From: a virus
Virus record (IMG/VR): IMGVR_UViG_3300046657_000035
Coordinates: 1-37,450 of that record
Direction: 5' to 3' (one strand)
Length of the DNA stretch: 37,450 bases
Part shown: positions 14,556 to 20,983 of the stretch, piece by piece
How the letters are laid out: every line of letters begins with the position of its first letter
Numbering within the stretch: position 1 is the first letter of the stretch
The notes under the pieces: model-generated
What the model was told of the DNA's origin: nothing
The model's input: the letters and a program-made list of their open reading frames with translations, nothing else
Database searches by the model: none
Position numbers and translations under genes: made by a program

Positions 14556-15028
14556 GTCGTCCTCCACTCGTCCCACAGGTTGTCGATCGCGACGCCGGGC
14601 CGGTGCCTCCGCGCGTAGCTGACGCAGTTCGCCGTTCCCCCGGCCGAGCCGTCCCAGAGCGCCGCGAGCCGGTCGCAGTGGTCCACCATCCACTCGTTCC
14701 GCGCCTGAAACTTCCAGTCCGCGTGGCCGCCGCCGGTCACGACGACGACCCGCGCGGCGCTCGCGAGGACGCGCTCGTACCTCCGCTGGCCCTCGACCGG
14801 CCACCGGCTCTCCTGGCCCTCGAAGGCCACCGCCGCGACGAGGGGGACCGAGAGCGAGAGCGCCGCGAGCGCGAGCGCGGTGTCCCACCCGATCGCCATC
14901 CCGGAGACGACCTCGGAGGGCCTCTCCCCCTTGAGGTACTTCTCCGCGAGCCCGACGAGCCGCGCGAGGACGTCCTCGCCGTACCCTCCGAGCTTCATCG
15001 GCCTGTGGCCGGTCCCGGCGACGATCAT
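14552..15028 (-). CDS. SLOG-family protein (YspA / DUF1273-like)
   Basis: ATG 15028 overlaps the upstream stop (ATGA). The 158-residue product has the Rossmann-like SLOG signature: an N-terminal IVAGTGHRPMKLGGY, then VVSGMAIGWDTALALAA, VPLVAAVAFEGQESRWP, a VVVVTGGG strand, WKFQARNEWMVDHCDRLAAL, and WDGSAGGTANCVSYA. SLOG proteins bind nucleotide ligands or free nucleic acid bases, and some act as sensors in conflict systems. In phages this family is frequent but functionally unassigned. It could scavenge or sense a nucleotide signal; that is inference. Confidence 0.8.
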   Translation of the reverse strand: MIVAGTGHRPMKLGGYGEDVLARLVGLAEKYLKGERPSEVVSGMAIGWDTALALAALSLSVPLVAAVAFEGQESRWPVEGQRRYERVLASAARVVVVTGGGHADWKFQARNEWMVDHCDRLAALWDGSAGGTANCVSYARRHRPGVAIDNLWDEWRTT

Positions 15029-15216
15029 TCCTTCTTCTCCCTCAGCGCCGACTTCCCGACGCGCTCCCCCAGGAACGGGAACGCCGTCCCAAGCTCGACG
15101 AGAAGCTCCGACGATCTCCGCGCCCCGGCGTCGAGGCGAGCCCTCGCGCACATCGTCTTGAGGACGCAGATGCCGAGGTAGGCCGACCACACGACGTCCT
15201 CTTCTTCCTTCGTCAT
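15025..15216 (-). CDS. Hypothetical small helical protein (63 aa)
   Basis: ATG 15216 overlaps the upstream stop (TGATG) and its stop overlaps the SLOG start (ATGA). The product (MTKEEEDVVWSAYLGICVLK, TMCARARLDAGARRSSELL) is helical with two cysteines and a basic C-terminus. No family was recognised. Confidence 0.6.
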   Translation of the reverse strand: MTKEEEDVVWSAYLGICVLKTMCARARLDAGARRSSELLVELGTAFPFLGERVGKSALREKKE

Positions 15217-15494
15217 CAGTGCCTCGTCTCCCTCGACTCCCTCATCAGTTTGAGCACGTGCTCCGCGAGCCCGGCCTCGCTAGTCTCCCTCACGAGTCTC
15301 CACGCGACCTCGACGGTGACGACCTTGTCGTCCATGACGACGCCGAACTTCACCGCCTCCCGCCCGCGCGCGTTCTCGATCTTCGCAGCGAACGCGACGT
15401 CGATCTTCTCGCCGCGCTCCGCGCGCTTCATCACCTCGGCTATCTTCCGAGCCTGAGCGACGAGTACCCGGAGCGGCGACCGCGACGTCGTCAT
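15216..15494 (-). CDS. Hypothetical protein (92 aa)
   Basis: The start chosen is ATG 15494, whose ATGA overlaps the upstream stop; a frame from 15770 is a shadow. The product (SPLRVLVAQARKIAEVMKRA, VAFAAKIENARGREAVKFGV, VVMDDKVVTVEVAWRLVRET) has an N-terminal helix, a beta-hairpin-like centre and a C-terminal helix. No family was recognised. It is coupled at both ends to its neighbours. Confidence 0.65.
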   Translation of the reverse strand: MTTSRSPLRVLVAQARKIAEVMKRAERGEKIDVAFAAKIENARGREAVKFGVVMDDKVVTVEVAWRLVRETSEAGLAEHVLKLMRESRETRH

Positions 15495-15787
15495 CGCGCG
15501 TGTCCTCCCCGCCGCCCGGAGTCGGGCCGCGCCTGGTGCTCCTCGTCCGCGGTCCTCTCGCGGTGCTCCGCGGCCGCCTTCTCCGCGCAGGAGAGGTCCT
15601 CGTCCCGGACGTGGTAGAACGCGTCGGGGTAGGCCACGACGAGCCCGGGCTCCTGACGGAGCCTCGGCCGGAGCGCCGCGTCGAACCGCGCCCTCCCAGA
15701 GAACGAGAGCCCGCGCCTCGCCCTCCGCGCGCGCCTCACGCGCGCGGCCCACGCCCAGTCGTCGAGCCACCGGAGGAGCCGGCTCAC
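15491..15787 (-). CDS. Hypothetical basic protein (98 aa)
   Basis: GTG 15787 overlaps the upstream stop (GTGA). The product is very rich in Arg and Ala (WLDDWAWAARVRRARRARRG) with a central VVAYPDAFYHVRDEDLSCAE segment and a charged tail. Nucleic acid binding is possible from the charge alone. No family was recognised. Confidence 0.55.
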   Translation of the reverse strand: MSRLLRWLDDWAWAARVRRARRARRGLSFSGRARFDAALRPRLRQEPGLVVAYPDAFYHVRDEDLSCAEKAAAEHRERTADEEHQARPDSGRRGGHAR

Positions 15788-16242
15788 GCGCGCGGCTCCG
15801 AGCGGACGACGACCTCGTCGCCCTCGATCGAGACCCTGACCTGGCGCCGCTCGAAGTCCTCGTCGAGGGCGACGCGGACCTCTCCTCCGGCCGACGCGAC
15901 CACGGACGCGAGCGCGAAGTAGATCGCGAGCGCCTCGTCGAGTCGATGAGACCTGGGAGGAGGGGGAGGAGCCTCCCCGACGACGAGCTTGACGGGCGGG
16001 TGGCCGGTCCCCACGACGTGAAGGTAGAGAGGCGCTCCCCTGGAGAGCCTCTCTACCTCATCCGGCGTCGGCTCCCAGGCCGTGACCATCTCCGGCGTGT
16101 CCGGCCCGTTCACCCTGCAGTCGTACTTGAGGTCGAGAACGTTCCCGCCGGTCTCCGCGGACTGGTCCCGGAGCGGGAGCCCGAGGTAGCCCTGGGACTT
16201 CCCGAGCACGCGCGTCGCGCCCTCGATCATCTTTATGATCAT
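15784..16242 (-). CDS. Conserved phage protein of unknown function (152 aa)
   Basis: ATG 16242 overlaps the upstream stop (ATGA); a frame from 16455 is a shadow. The N-terminus IKMIEGATRVLGKSQGYLGL, then EMVTAWEPTPDEVERLSRGA and HVVGTGHPPVKLVVG are a motif series seen repeatedly in phage early regions ('TRVLGKSQGYLGLPLRD ... MTTAWxPTPxEL'). The C-terminal half has a Pro-rich linker, a helix and a beta hairpin (QVRVSIEGDEVVVRSE). A 12-bp hairpin in atypical codons lies at 16022-16058. Function is unknown. Confidence 0.7.
   Translation of the reverse strand: MIIKMIEGATRVLGKSQGYLGLPLRDQSAETGGNVLDLKYDCRVNGPDTPEMVTAWEPTPDEVERLSRGAPLYLHVVGTGHPPVKLVVGEAPPPPPRSHRLDEALAIYFALASVVASAGGEVRVALDEDFERRQVRVSIEGDEVVVRSEPRA
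16022..16058. repeat. Intragenic hairpin, 12-bp perfect stem
   Basis: Arms 16022-16033 and 16047-16058 are perfectly complementary; within the 13-base loop a further 4-bp pairing (CTCC/GGAG) is possible. Codons in this patch (GAG GTA GAG AGG CTC TCC AGG GGA) are atypical for the gene. Confidence 0.75.
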
Positions 16243-16466
16243 GCCTTCATCTTCCTCTCGCACCGCGTGCACTTGTCGACGACGAACATGTCGAGGTCCC
16301 AGCCGTGGCTCGGCCGAAGGCCGCACGCCGCCGCGGAGAACCTGATCTCGTGGAACGAGTCCGAGTCGGTCTCGACGGCGTGGAGCTTCCAGCCGCGCCG
16401 GCCGGCGTCCGGTCCGGTCGCCGGGTTCCGCGGGTTCGGGGCCGTCGTGAGCCACTGAACCTTCAT
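16239..16466 (-). CDS. Hypothetical zinc-ribbon-like protein (75 aa)
   Basis: ATG 16466 overlaps the upstream stop (ATGA), preferred over the GTG three codons earlier. The product has WLTTAPNPRNPATGPDAGRR, GWKLHAVETDSDSFHEIRFS, AAACGLRPSHGWDLDMF and a terminal KCTRCERK. One CxxC pair plus a further Cys/His could bind a metal ion. The recurring phage pattern 'CGLRPxHGWxxDxFxxxKCxRC' is familiar but unassigned. Confidence 0.6.
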   Translation of the reverse strand: MKVQWLTTAPNPRNPATGPDAGRRGWKLHAVETDSDSFHEIRFSAAACGLRPSHGWDLDMFVVDKCTRCERKMKA

Positions 16467-17254
16467 ACCCCGCACATCCCCTCGCAGTCGTTGATGAACT
16501 CGTTCTTCTCGTCGCGACCGGTCCCGAAGTCGACCTCGCCGAGCGGGACGAGGGACGGGTGGACGTACCCGGCCTTCCCGTACAGCTCGACCATCGCGCG
16601 CGACCGGACCCCGGCGTCGAACGCGACGGCGTAGGCGAACTCAGCCGGCTCGTCCCTCTTCATCGTCGCCCACTGAAGGTCGCTCTTGTACGGGCAGTAG
16701 ACGCAGCTCGACTTCGGCGGCCGGGGGTAGCCCTCCGCCGCGAGCCACTCCAGGCAGCCGTCGCGCGTCTTCCCGAGTTCGAGGAGCGGGTGGCGGTTCG
16801 CGAGGAAGCGGATGCCGGACGGCCGCGCGCGGATGATCTCGTCGACGGATATTCCGATCCACATCGAGATCGCCCCCGGCGCGACGTACGAGCGGGAGCC
16901 GACGCCGAGAATCTCCCGCGCCTTCCTCCGGATCGGCCGGAGCTTGAAGTTGCGCGTGCACTGGCGCCCGAGCATCCCGCGTCCCTTCTTCGTCTTGATG
17001 AACAAGGGAGGCCGCGCGTCCTTGTAGCCGGCGAAGACGGCCTCGGAGAGCCGCCCGCGCTCGGAGGTGACGTAGACCGGGAACGGGAGGACGCCGGACA
17101 TCAGCCACCTGAGGTGCTCGTAGACGGCGGCCGGCTCGTCCCGCGTGTCGGCGAAGATCGCCGCGTCCGGCATCGGCGTGATCATCCCGCGAGCGGCCAT
17201 CAGCGCCATCGCGGTGCTCTGAACTCCGGCCCCGAGCGAGATGACGTTCAGTAT
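16463..17254 (-). CDS. PP-loop ATP pyrophosphatase, PAPS-reductase-like family
   Basis: The conserved region starts at about 17250 with LNVISLGAGVQSTAMALMAA, which contains the PP-loop (SLGAGVQS). No ATG, GTG or TTG lies in frame close to it. The codon that fits best is ATA at 17254, eight bases after AGGGAGG and overlapping the upstream stop (TGATA); CTG codons on each side are alternatives. A GTG at 17320 would overlap the neighbour by 67 bases. The 263-residue product has cysteines in GRQCTRN, KSSCVYCPYK and a terminal CEGMCGV. The family adenylates or activates substrates such as sulfate, thiolated bases or deazaguanine precursors. The phage substrate is unknown. Confidence 0.75.
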   Translation of the reverse strand: MLNVISLGAGVQSTAMALMAARGMITPMPDAAIFADTRDEPAAVYEHLRWLMSGVLPFPVYVTSERGRLSEAVFAGYKDARPPLFIKTKKGRGMLGRQCTRNFKLRPIRRKAREILGVGSRSYVAPGAISMWIGISVDEIIRARPSGIRFLANRHPLLELGKTRDGCLEWLAAEGYPRPPKSSCVYCPYKSDLQWATMKRDEPAEFAYAVAFDAGVRSRAMVELYGKAGYVHPSLVPLGEVDFGTGRDEKNEFINDCEGMCGV

Positions 17255-17451
17255 CAGATCAGCCTCCCTAGTAAGATTCCGATCCCGACGCCGACTCCGA
17301 CGCCGATGACGAGTGACCACGGGTGGCGCCTCGCCGTCGCCGCGAACCTCGCGACCGGGCCGGGCTCGGCCGGCTCCGGCAGGGGGTAGGTGCGCGGCTC
17401 GACGCCGACCGCGATGCCGACGAGGTCCGACGCTGCACTCTTGATTTTCAC
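17254..17451 (-). CDS. Small membrane protein with glycine-rich helix (65 aa)
   Basis: GTG 17451 follows GGAGGAGGTCACC. It is the first gene of the left arm. The N-terminal 40 residues are polar and Pro-rich. The C-terminal helix alternates Val/Ile with Gly (VIGVGVGVGIGILLGRLI), a glycine-zipper pattern typical of membrane-embedded oligomers; DUF883-like small proteins look similar. Its stop is shared with the start of the PP-loop gene. Confidence 0.6.
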   Translation of the reverse strand: MKIKSAASDLVGIAVGVEPRTYPLPEPAEPGPVARFAATARRHPWSLVIGVGVGVGIGILLGRLI

Positions 17452-17702
17452 GGTGACCTCCTCCGCGCGGAAGCCCGCGGGCCGCGCTCCTGGTCTCCGG
17501 GAGGAGGGAGGGGCGCCGGCCCGCGGGTCCTCTCCGTCCCGGTGGTGATGCGGCGTGCGGCCTTGGCCCCGGGAGGAGAGAATCGAAGCCTAACCCGAAC
17601 CGCGTCGATGTGTAAAATTTCGATTTTCTTGGGAAAAAATATTTGTAGCTCCAACCGAGGCGGCGTGATCCTATCCGAGTCGTGGAAGAGGAGACCCCCC
17701 GA
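17452..17702. promoter_or_regulatory. Divergent intergenic control region
   Basis: The 251-base non-coding gap separates the leftward and rightward arms and must hold the promoters of both, or at least of the right arm. Bases 17609-17650 are AT-rich, with TAAAAT at 17613-17618 and a short inverted repeat AAAAT-ttcg-ATTTT at 17614-17627. No -35 hexamer matches well on either strand. The half towards the left arm is GC-rich and highly structured. Confidence 0.45.
17474..17527. other. Leader hairpin of the left arm
   Basis: Bases 17474-17484 are perfectly complementary to 17517-17527 (11 bp), enclosing 32 bases that contain a further CTCC/GGAG pairing. The structure lies in the likely 5' leader of the left-arm transcript, about 25 bases before the first GTG. 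Confidence 0.5.
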
Positions 17703-18344
17703 ATGACGACTCAGCCGTCCCCCGAGGTCGCTCGCGCCGCGGCCACTAGCGCGAGCGCCGCCCCCTCCGACAAGCTCGACCTCCTCCGCGCGAAGGCCGC
17801 GAGCGCCCGCGACCTCCGCCTGGAGATCGACGACCTCCTCGCGAGGGTCGAGGAGAAGAAGCGCGACCTCAACCGGCTCTTTCAGGAGGAGCTTCCCGCG
17901 CTCATGGACGCGGCCGGGACCGACAAGATCGGCGCCCCTCCCTCCGGCAACAAGCGCGGGATGGACTTCGAGCTTCACAGCTACTACTCCGCGAGCATCT
18001 CGGCGAAGTGGGACCCGAAGCGGAAGGAGGCGGCCTACGCCGTGCTCAAGTCAAGGAAGGCCGAGGGCCTCATCCGCGCGACCATCGAGGCCCGCCTCCC
18101 CAAGGGGAACCTCGCCGCCGCGAAGAAGGTGATGGCGTTCGTCAAGAAGCTGAAGATCAAGGGCGCGGTCGCGGACCTCAAGCAGTCGGTTCACAAGGGG
18201 ACGCTCTCCGCGTGGCTCCGCGAGACCTACGAGGACCACCGCAAGACCCTCTCGGCGAAGGAGCTGGAGGCGATCGGCGGATCGGTCGGCCGCGTCGTCC
18301 GCGTGAAGGACCGCGACGACGAGGGCGCGGGAGACGACGAGTGA
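17703..18344 (+). CDS. Conserved phage early protein with coiled coil (213 aa)
   Basis: First gene of the right arm. ATG 17703 is preceded by GGAAGAGGAG, chosen over GTG 17682. Residues 28-65 form a coiled coil (KLDLLRAKAASARDLRLEID, EEKKRDLNRLFQEELPAL). Then come a GTDKIGAPPSGNKRGMDFEL segment, YYSASISAKWDPKRKEAAY, a basic helical region and TLSAWLRETYEDHRKTLSAK. Proteins of this design are widespread near phage replication genes without assigned function; nucleic acid binding is plausible from the Lys-rich helices. Its stop overlaps the next GTG (GTGA). Confidence 0.75.
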   Translation: MTTQPSPEVARAAATSASAAPSDKLDLLRAKAASARDLRLEIDDLLARVEEKKRDLNRLFQEELPALMDAAGTDKIGAPPSGNKRGMDFELHSYYSASISAKWDPKRKEAAYAVLKSRKAEGLIRATIEARLPKGNLAAAKKVMAFVKKLKIKGAVADLKQSVHKGTLSAWLRETYEDHRKTLSAKELEAIGGSVGRVVRVKDRDDEGAGDDE

Positions 18345-18532
18345 CGAGGGGCCGACCGCGGACGTCGAGGGAGCGCCGGGTCGCCGCGGTGGCGGACTAC
18401 CTCCTCGGCCTACCGCTCAAGATGTTCCTCCCCAAGCACGGTGTCACCCACGTGACCGTCATCGGGTGGGTCGCCCGGGCCGGGTGCTTCCGGCTCCGCA
18501 ACAAGATCGCCTCGACGAGGAGGGTCACCTAG
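18341..18532 (+). CDS. Small putative DNA-binding protein (63 aa)
   Basis: GTG 18341 overlaps the upstream stop (GTGA). The product starts TRGRPRTSRERRVAAVADYL and continues LLGLPLKMFLPKHGVTHVTV, IGWVARAGCFRLR. The second part resembles a helix-turn-helix ('FLPKHGVTHVTVIGW' as the turn and recognition helix) preceded by a basic arm. A regulator for the adjacent promoter region is a reasonable guess. Confidence 0.55.
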   Translation: MTRGRPRTSRERRVAAVADYLLGLPLKMFLPKHGVTHVTVIGWVARAGCFRLRNKIASTRRVT

Positions 18533-18534
18533 CG

Positions 18535-19272
18535 ATGGACGGCCGCCTCCAGCCCCTGCTCTCCGCCCTCTACCGCGCCCGCGGCGAGAGCGCGACTCAC
18601 GTCGTCGCCGTCCGCGACGAGAGGGACGGCGCTCCGTCCTTCGTCCCGGTCTTCCCGGGGAGGAGCGCGCGCGAGGTCGCGGCCGAGTACGGCGGCTTCC
18701 CCTACAAGGTCGTCTCCGGGGTCTACGACCTCCGCGAGGACCTCGACGAGCAGGTCCGCCTCTCTCGGGAGCGGCGCGTCCTCAACTTCAACGATCACGA
18801 CCGGGTGGAGTACTCCGTCCGGCCCACGGCTCAGCCAACGAGGAGAACGACGATGAACTACACCACGGCAGCGTTCCTTGTCAACCGAGGCATGAGGGCG
18901 GTCCTCGCGGTCTACGAGGAGGACCTCGACGGCCGGTCCGCGCCGAAGCGGACGATGTTCAAGACCCTCGACCCAAAGGTCGCGAAGGACGACCTCGTCG
19001 TCGTCCCGTCGAGCACGCGCCACAAGGCGACGATCGTGAAGGTCGTCGAGGTGGACGTCTCCGTCGACTTTGATGACCCGACCCCGGTCGCGTGGATCGT
19101 CGCCCGCGTCGACCCGGCCGAGCACGAGCGCCTCTCGAAGCTTGAGGGCGAGATGGTCGAGATTCTGAAGAAGAAGGAGTTCGAGAAGCGGCGCGCGAAG
19201 GTCGCGGCCGACCTCGGCGTGGGGGACGACCTGAAGTCCCTCCCGCTCTACGCGAACGGCGACGCGCCGTAG
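18535..19272 (+). CDS. Two-part hypothetical protein with probable internal start (245 aa)
   Basis: ATG 18535 opens a 245-residue frame. Residues 1-105 (DGRLQPLLSALYRARGESAT, VVAVRDERDGAPSFVPVF, YGGFPYKVVSGVYDLREDL) and residues 107-245 (MNYTTAAFLVNRGMRAVLAV, KTLDPKVAKDDLVVVPSSTR, then a charged C-terminal helix) look like two separate proteins. A strong ribosome site (GAGGAGAACGACG) precedes the in-frame ATG at 18853, just like starts of other genes here. Either an internal start yields a 139-residue second product, or a stop codon has been lost and two genes fused. Neither part has a recognised function. Confidence 0.65.
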   Translation: MDGRLQPLLSALYRARGESATHVVAVRDERDGAPSFVPVFPGRSAREVAAEYGGFPYKVVSGVYDLREDLDEQVRLSRERRVLNFNDHDRVEYSVRPTAQPTRRTTMNYTTAAFLVNRGMRAVLAVYEEDLDGRSAPKRTMFKTLDPKVAKDDLVVVPSSTRHKATIVKVVEVDVSVDFDDPTPVAWIVARVDPAEHERLSKLEGEMVEILKKKEFEKRRAKVAADLGVGDDLKSLPLYANGDAP

Positions 19273-19278
19273 GTTTCC

Positions 19279-19320
19279 CGGGACCGGTCCCCCTCGCCTG
19301 ACCCAGGGGAGCCGGTCCCG
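19279..19320. terminator. Long imperfect hairpin, possible terminator or leader structure
   Basis: CGGGACCGG (19279-19287) pairs with CCGGTCCCG (19312-19320), and after a two-base mismatch the stem continues with a CCCCT/AGGGG-type pairing. It follows the 245-residue gene's stop by seven bases. There is no T-run, so termination would be weak or factor-dependent. A GC palindrome (centre GCATGC at about 19331) comes next. Confidence 0.4.
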
Positions 19321-19365
19321 GAGCGCGCGCATGCGCGCGCGCTCTTAAGAGGGAAGAAGGCCGAA

Positions 19366-19406
19366 GGGAGTCGGCCGAGGGTGTGGTACGGCGAAGGCCG
19401 ACTCCC
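19366..19406. other. Leader hairpin before the 124-aa gene
   Basis: Bases 19366-19376 (GGGAGTCGGCC) are perfectly complementary to 19396-19406, with a 19-base loop, ending about 17 bases before the ribosome site of the gene at 19434. This 161-base gap contains no gene. Confidence 0.5.
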
Positions 19407-19433
19407 GGACGTCTGACGAAGAAGGAGAAGACC

Positions 19434-19808
19434 ATGAGCAAGCGACACGAGGCCGACGTCTCCGCCCGCGCGGCGCTCCGCGCGTCCCACCTCGCTCAGA
19501 TCGACGCGCTGACGCGCCCCGGCCTCTCCCCTATCGACCGCGTCGTCCGCTTCGGGGACGCCGCCGACCTGCCCCTCGACAAGGTGATCAGGTCCCTGGC
19601 CGACCTCGTCAAGTTCTCTCCGGCCCGCGCGGTCTGGCAGTACGGCGACCTCCCGATGAGCCTGTTCGCCAACCTCCCGGGCTGCCGCTGCCCGGTCATC
19701 GAGTGCTGCCCCGGCGTCACCCACGACGTGACGATCGACTGGACCCCGACCGCCGAGGAGCTGGAGGTCTTCTCCGCGATCCAGCTCGACCGGAGGTTCC
19801 CGGAGTGA
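19434..19808 (+). CDS. Hypothetical cysteine-containing protein (124 aa)
   Basis: ATG 19434 follows AAGGAGAAGACC, the canonical site of this phage, and is preferred over GTG 19383. The N-terminal half is helical (RAALRASHLAQIDALTRPGL, VVRFGDAADLPLDKVIRSLA). Then comes CRCPVIECCPGVTHDVTIDW, with four cysteines and a histidine that may hold a metal, followed by TPTAEELEVFSAIQ. No family was recognised. A structured leader precedes it. Confidence 0.65.
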   Translation: MSKRHEADVSARAALRASHLAQIDALTRPGLSPIDRVVRFGDAADLPLDKVIRSLADLVKFSPARAVWQYGDLPMSLFANLPGCRCPVIECCPGVTHDVTIDWTPTAEELEVFSAIQLDRRFPE

Positions 19809-20044
19809 CCGTCTGGCGCCTGGAGATGAGGAGCACGGAGGACTGGAGCGACGTCCGCTACCGCGACTACACGACGTCGCTCGCGCGCGCCGAGGCCCAC
19901 CGCCTGATACCGAAGCTCCGCTTCACCGATAGTAACCACGGCGTCGTCCCGGTCGTCGCGGAGCACCCGGGAGGGAAGCGCCTAAAGGTCGTCCACGACC
20001 TCGCGCAGTACGTCCGCGAGCACGCCAAGGGAGGGAAGAAGTGA
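19805..20044 (+). CDS. Hypothetical small protein (79 aa)
   Basis: GTG 19805 overlaps the upstream stop (GTGA); an earlier in-frame start lies inside the previous gene. The product (TVWRLEMRSTEDWSDVRYRD, SLARAEAHRLIPKLRF, GKRLKVVHDLAQYVREH) looks like a beta-alpha-beta unit. No family was recognised. Confidence 0.6.
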   Translation: MTVWRLEMRSTEDWSDVRYRDYTTSLARAEAHRLIPKLRFTDSNHGVVPVVAEHPGGKRLKVVHDLAQYVREHAKGGKK

Positions 20045-20220
20045 AGATCGACAAGGCCGTCGCCCTCGCCGCCGAGGTCCTGTGCTTCCTCTTCATGGTC
20101 GTCGTCACCGTCGTGATCGTCGCGTCCGCTCCCGGGTGGATCAAGCTCCTCGCCGCGTTCCCACTCGGCGGAGCGGTCGTCGTCGGGAAGGCCGCTCGCG
20201 ACGTCTACGAGATGAGGTGA
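20041..20220 (+). CDS. Small two-helix membrane protein (59 aa)
   Basis: GTG 20041 overlaps the upstream stop (GTGA). The product is MKIDKAVALAAEVL, then CFLFMVVVTVVIVASA, a PGWIK turn, LLAAFPLGGAVVVGKA and a charged tail ARDVYEMR. Two hydrophobic stretches around a Pro-Gly turn suggest a hairpin membrane protein. Codon use matches its neighbours. Confidence 0.6.
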   Translation: MKIDKAVALAAEVLCFLFMVVVTVVIVASAPGWIKLLAAFPLGGAVVVGKAARDVYEMR

Positions 20221-20223
20221 CCG

Positions 20224-20454
20224 ATGAGTCCGCCCTGGAACAAGATCGAGTTCGAGCCGTGGTCGGCCGGCGATGTCGGCGTCACCGTGAACAACTACGG
20301 CGAGGAGCCGATCGTCCTCGGTCTCCTCGTCGGTGAGACCGTGCACTCAGATCCCGAGGCGTGGCTCTCTCCGGAGGCCGCGCGGGAGCTAGCGAGGAAG
20401 CTCGTCGAGGCGGCCGACGCCACCGACCGGGCCGGGAGGACGACGGATGTCTAG
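20224..20454 (+). CDS. Hypothetical small protein (76 aa)
   Basis: ATG 20224 lies three bases after the previous stop. The product has a beta-rich front (DVGVTVNNYGEEPIVLGLLV) and a C-terminal helix LSPEAARELARKLVEAADAT, a tail seen in several small phage proteins. It overlaps the next gene by 8 bases. Function is unknown. Confidence 0.6.
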   Translation: MSPPWNKIEFEPWSAGDVGVTVNNYGEEPIVLGLLVGETVHSDPEAWLSPEAARELARKLVEAADATDRAGRTTDV

Positions 20455-20764
20455 GTGCCCGAAGTGCGGAGCGAAGACGAAGCGGACCAAGACCGACCCC
20501 CGCCGCCGCTGCGGAGCCGGCTGCGGCTACATGCGCGGCCCGGAGAACCTCGGGACCGACGGACGACCGCTCGACCCGTCGCGCACCCTCCCCTTCTCGC
20601 TCGCGGCCTGGAGCGCGTCCCTCGTCGCGACGACCGCATCGGCCGAGCCGACCTACTCGCGTGTCAACGAGAAGACGCGCGAAGAGTCGCTCGTCGTCGC
20701 GCTCGTCGTCCTCACGATCCTCTTCGTCGTGATGATGTCGCTGATCGCACGGGGGCCGCGATGA
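20447..20764 (+). CDS. Zinc-ribbon membrane protein (105 aa)
   Basis: ATG 20447 lies within the end of the preceding gene. The N-terminus has CPKCGAKTKRTKTDPRRRCG, AGCGYMRG: two CxxC-type pairs spaced as in a zinc ribbon. A flexible stretch follows, then a C-terminal membrane helix (SLVVALVVLTILFVVMMSLI). It would tether a small metal-binding domain at the membrane. No known family was recognised. Confidence 0.6.
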   Translation: MSRCPKCGAKTKRTKTDPRRRCGAGCGYMRGPENLGTDGRPLDPSRTLPFSLAAWSASLVATTASAEPTYSRVNEKTREESLVVALVVLTILFVVMMSLIARGPR

Positions 20765-20967
20765 CCTCGATCGACGCGACGCCGGAGCCGCTCCACCTCG
20801 TCACGCAGCGCGGCCAGCCCTACGGCTCCGTCCGCCGCTGCTGCGAGCAGTGCGGGAGGATGTGCTGGCCGGGGCGACCCGGATCGGCCGAGCGGTGGAC
20901 CGACGACCCCGTCGTCTTCGACGACGCCGAGAACAACTGTCAGCGACGACGCATACTCATAACCTGA
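20761..20967 (+). CDS. Small cysteine-rich protein (68 aa)
   Basis: ATG 20761 overlaps the upstream stop (ATGA). The core VRRCCEQCGRMCWPGRPG holds four cysteines, with one more near the C-terminus (NNCQRRR), suggesting a metal-binding knuckle. No family was recognised. Confidence 0.55.
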   Translation: MTSIDATPEPLHLVTQRGQPYGSVRRCCEQCGRMCWPGRPGSAERWTDDPVVFDDAENNCQRRRILIT

Positions 20968-20983
20968 GAGAAGGAGAACTACG

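Noticed and set aside
15252-15263. 12-base palindrome GAGCACGTGCTC
   Set aside because: It is explained by the typical codons GAG CAC GTG CTC and has no loop; kept out of the hairpin set.
17470-17530. CCCGCGGG words as a dispersed repeat family
   Set aside because: The 8-base palindrome recurs also inside genes by composition and is expected at this GC content.
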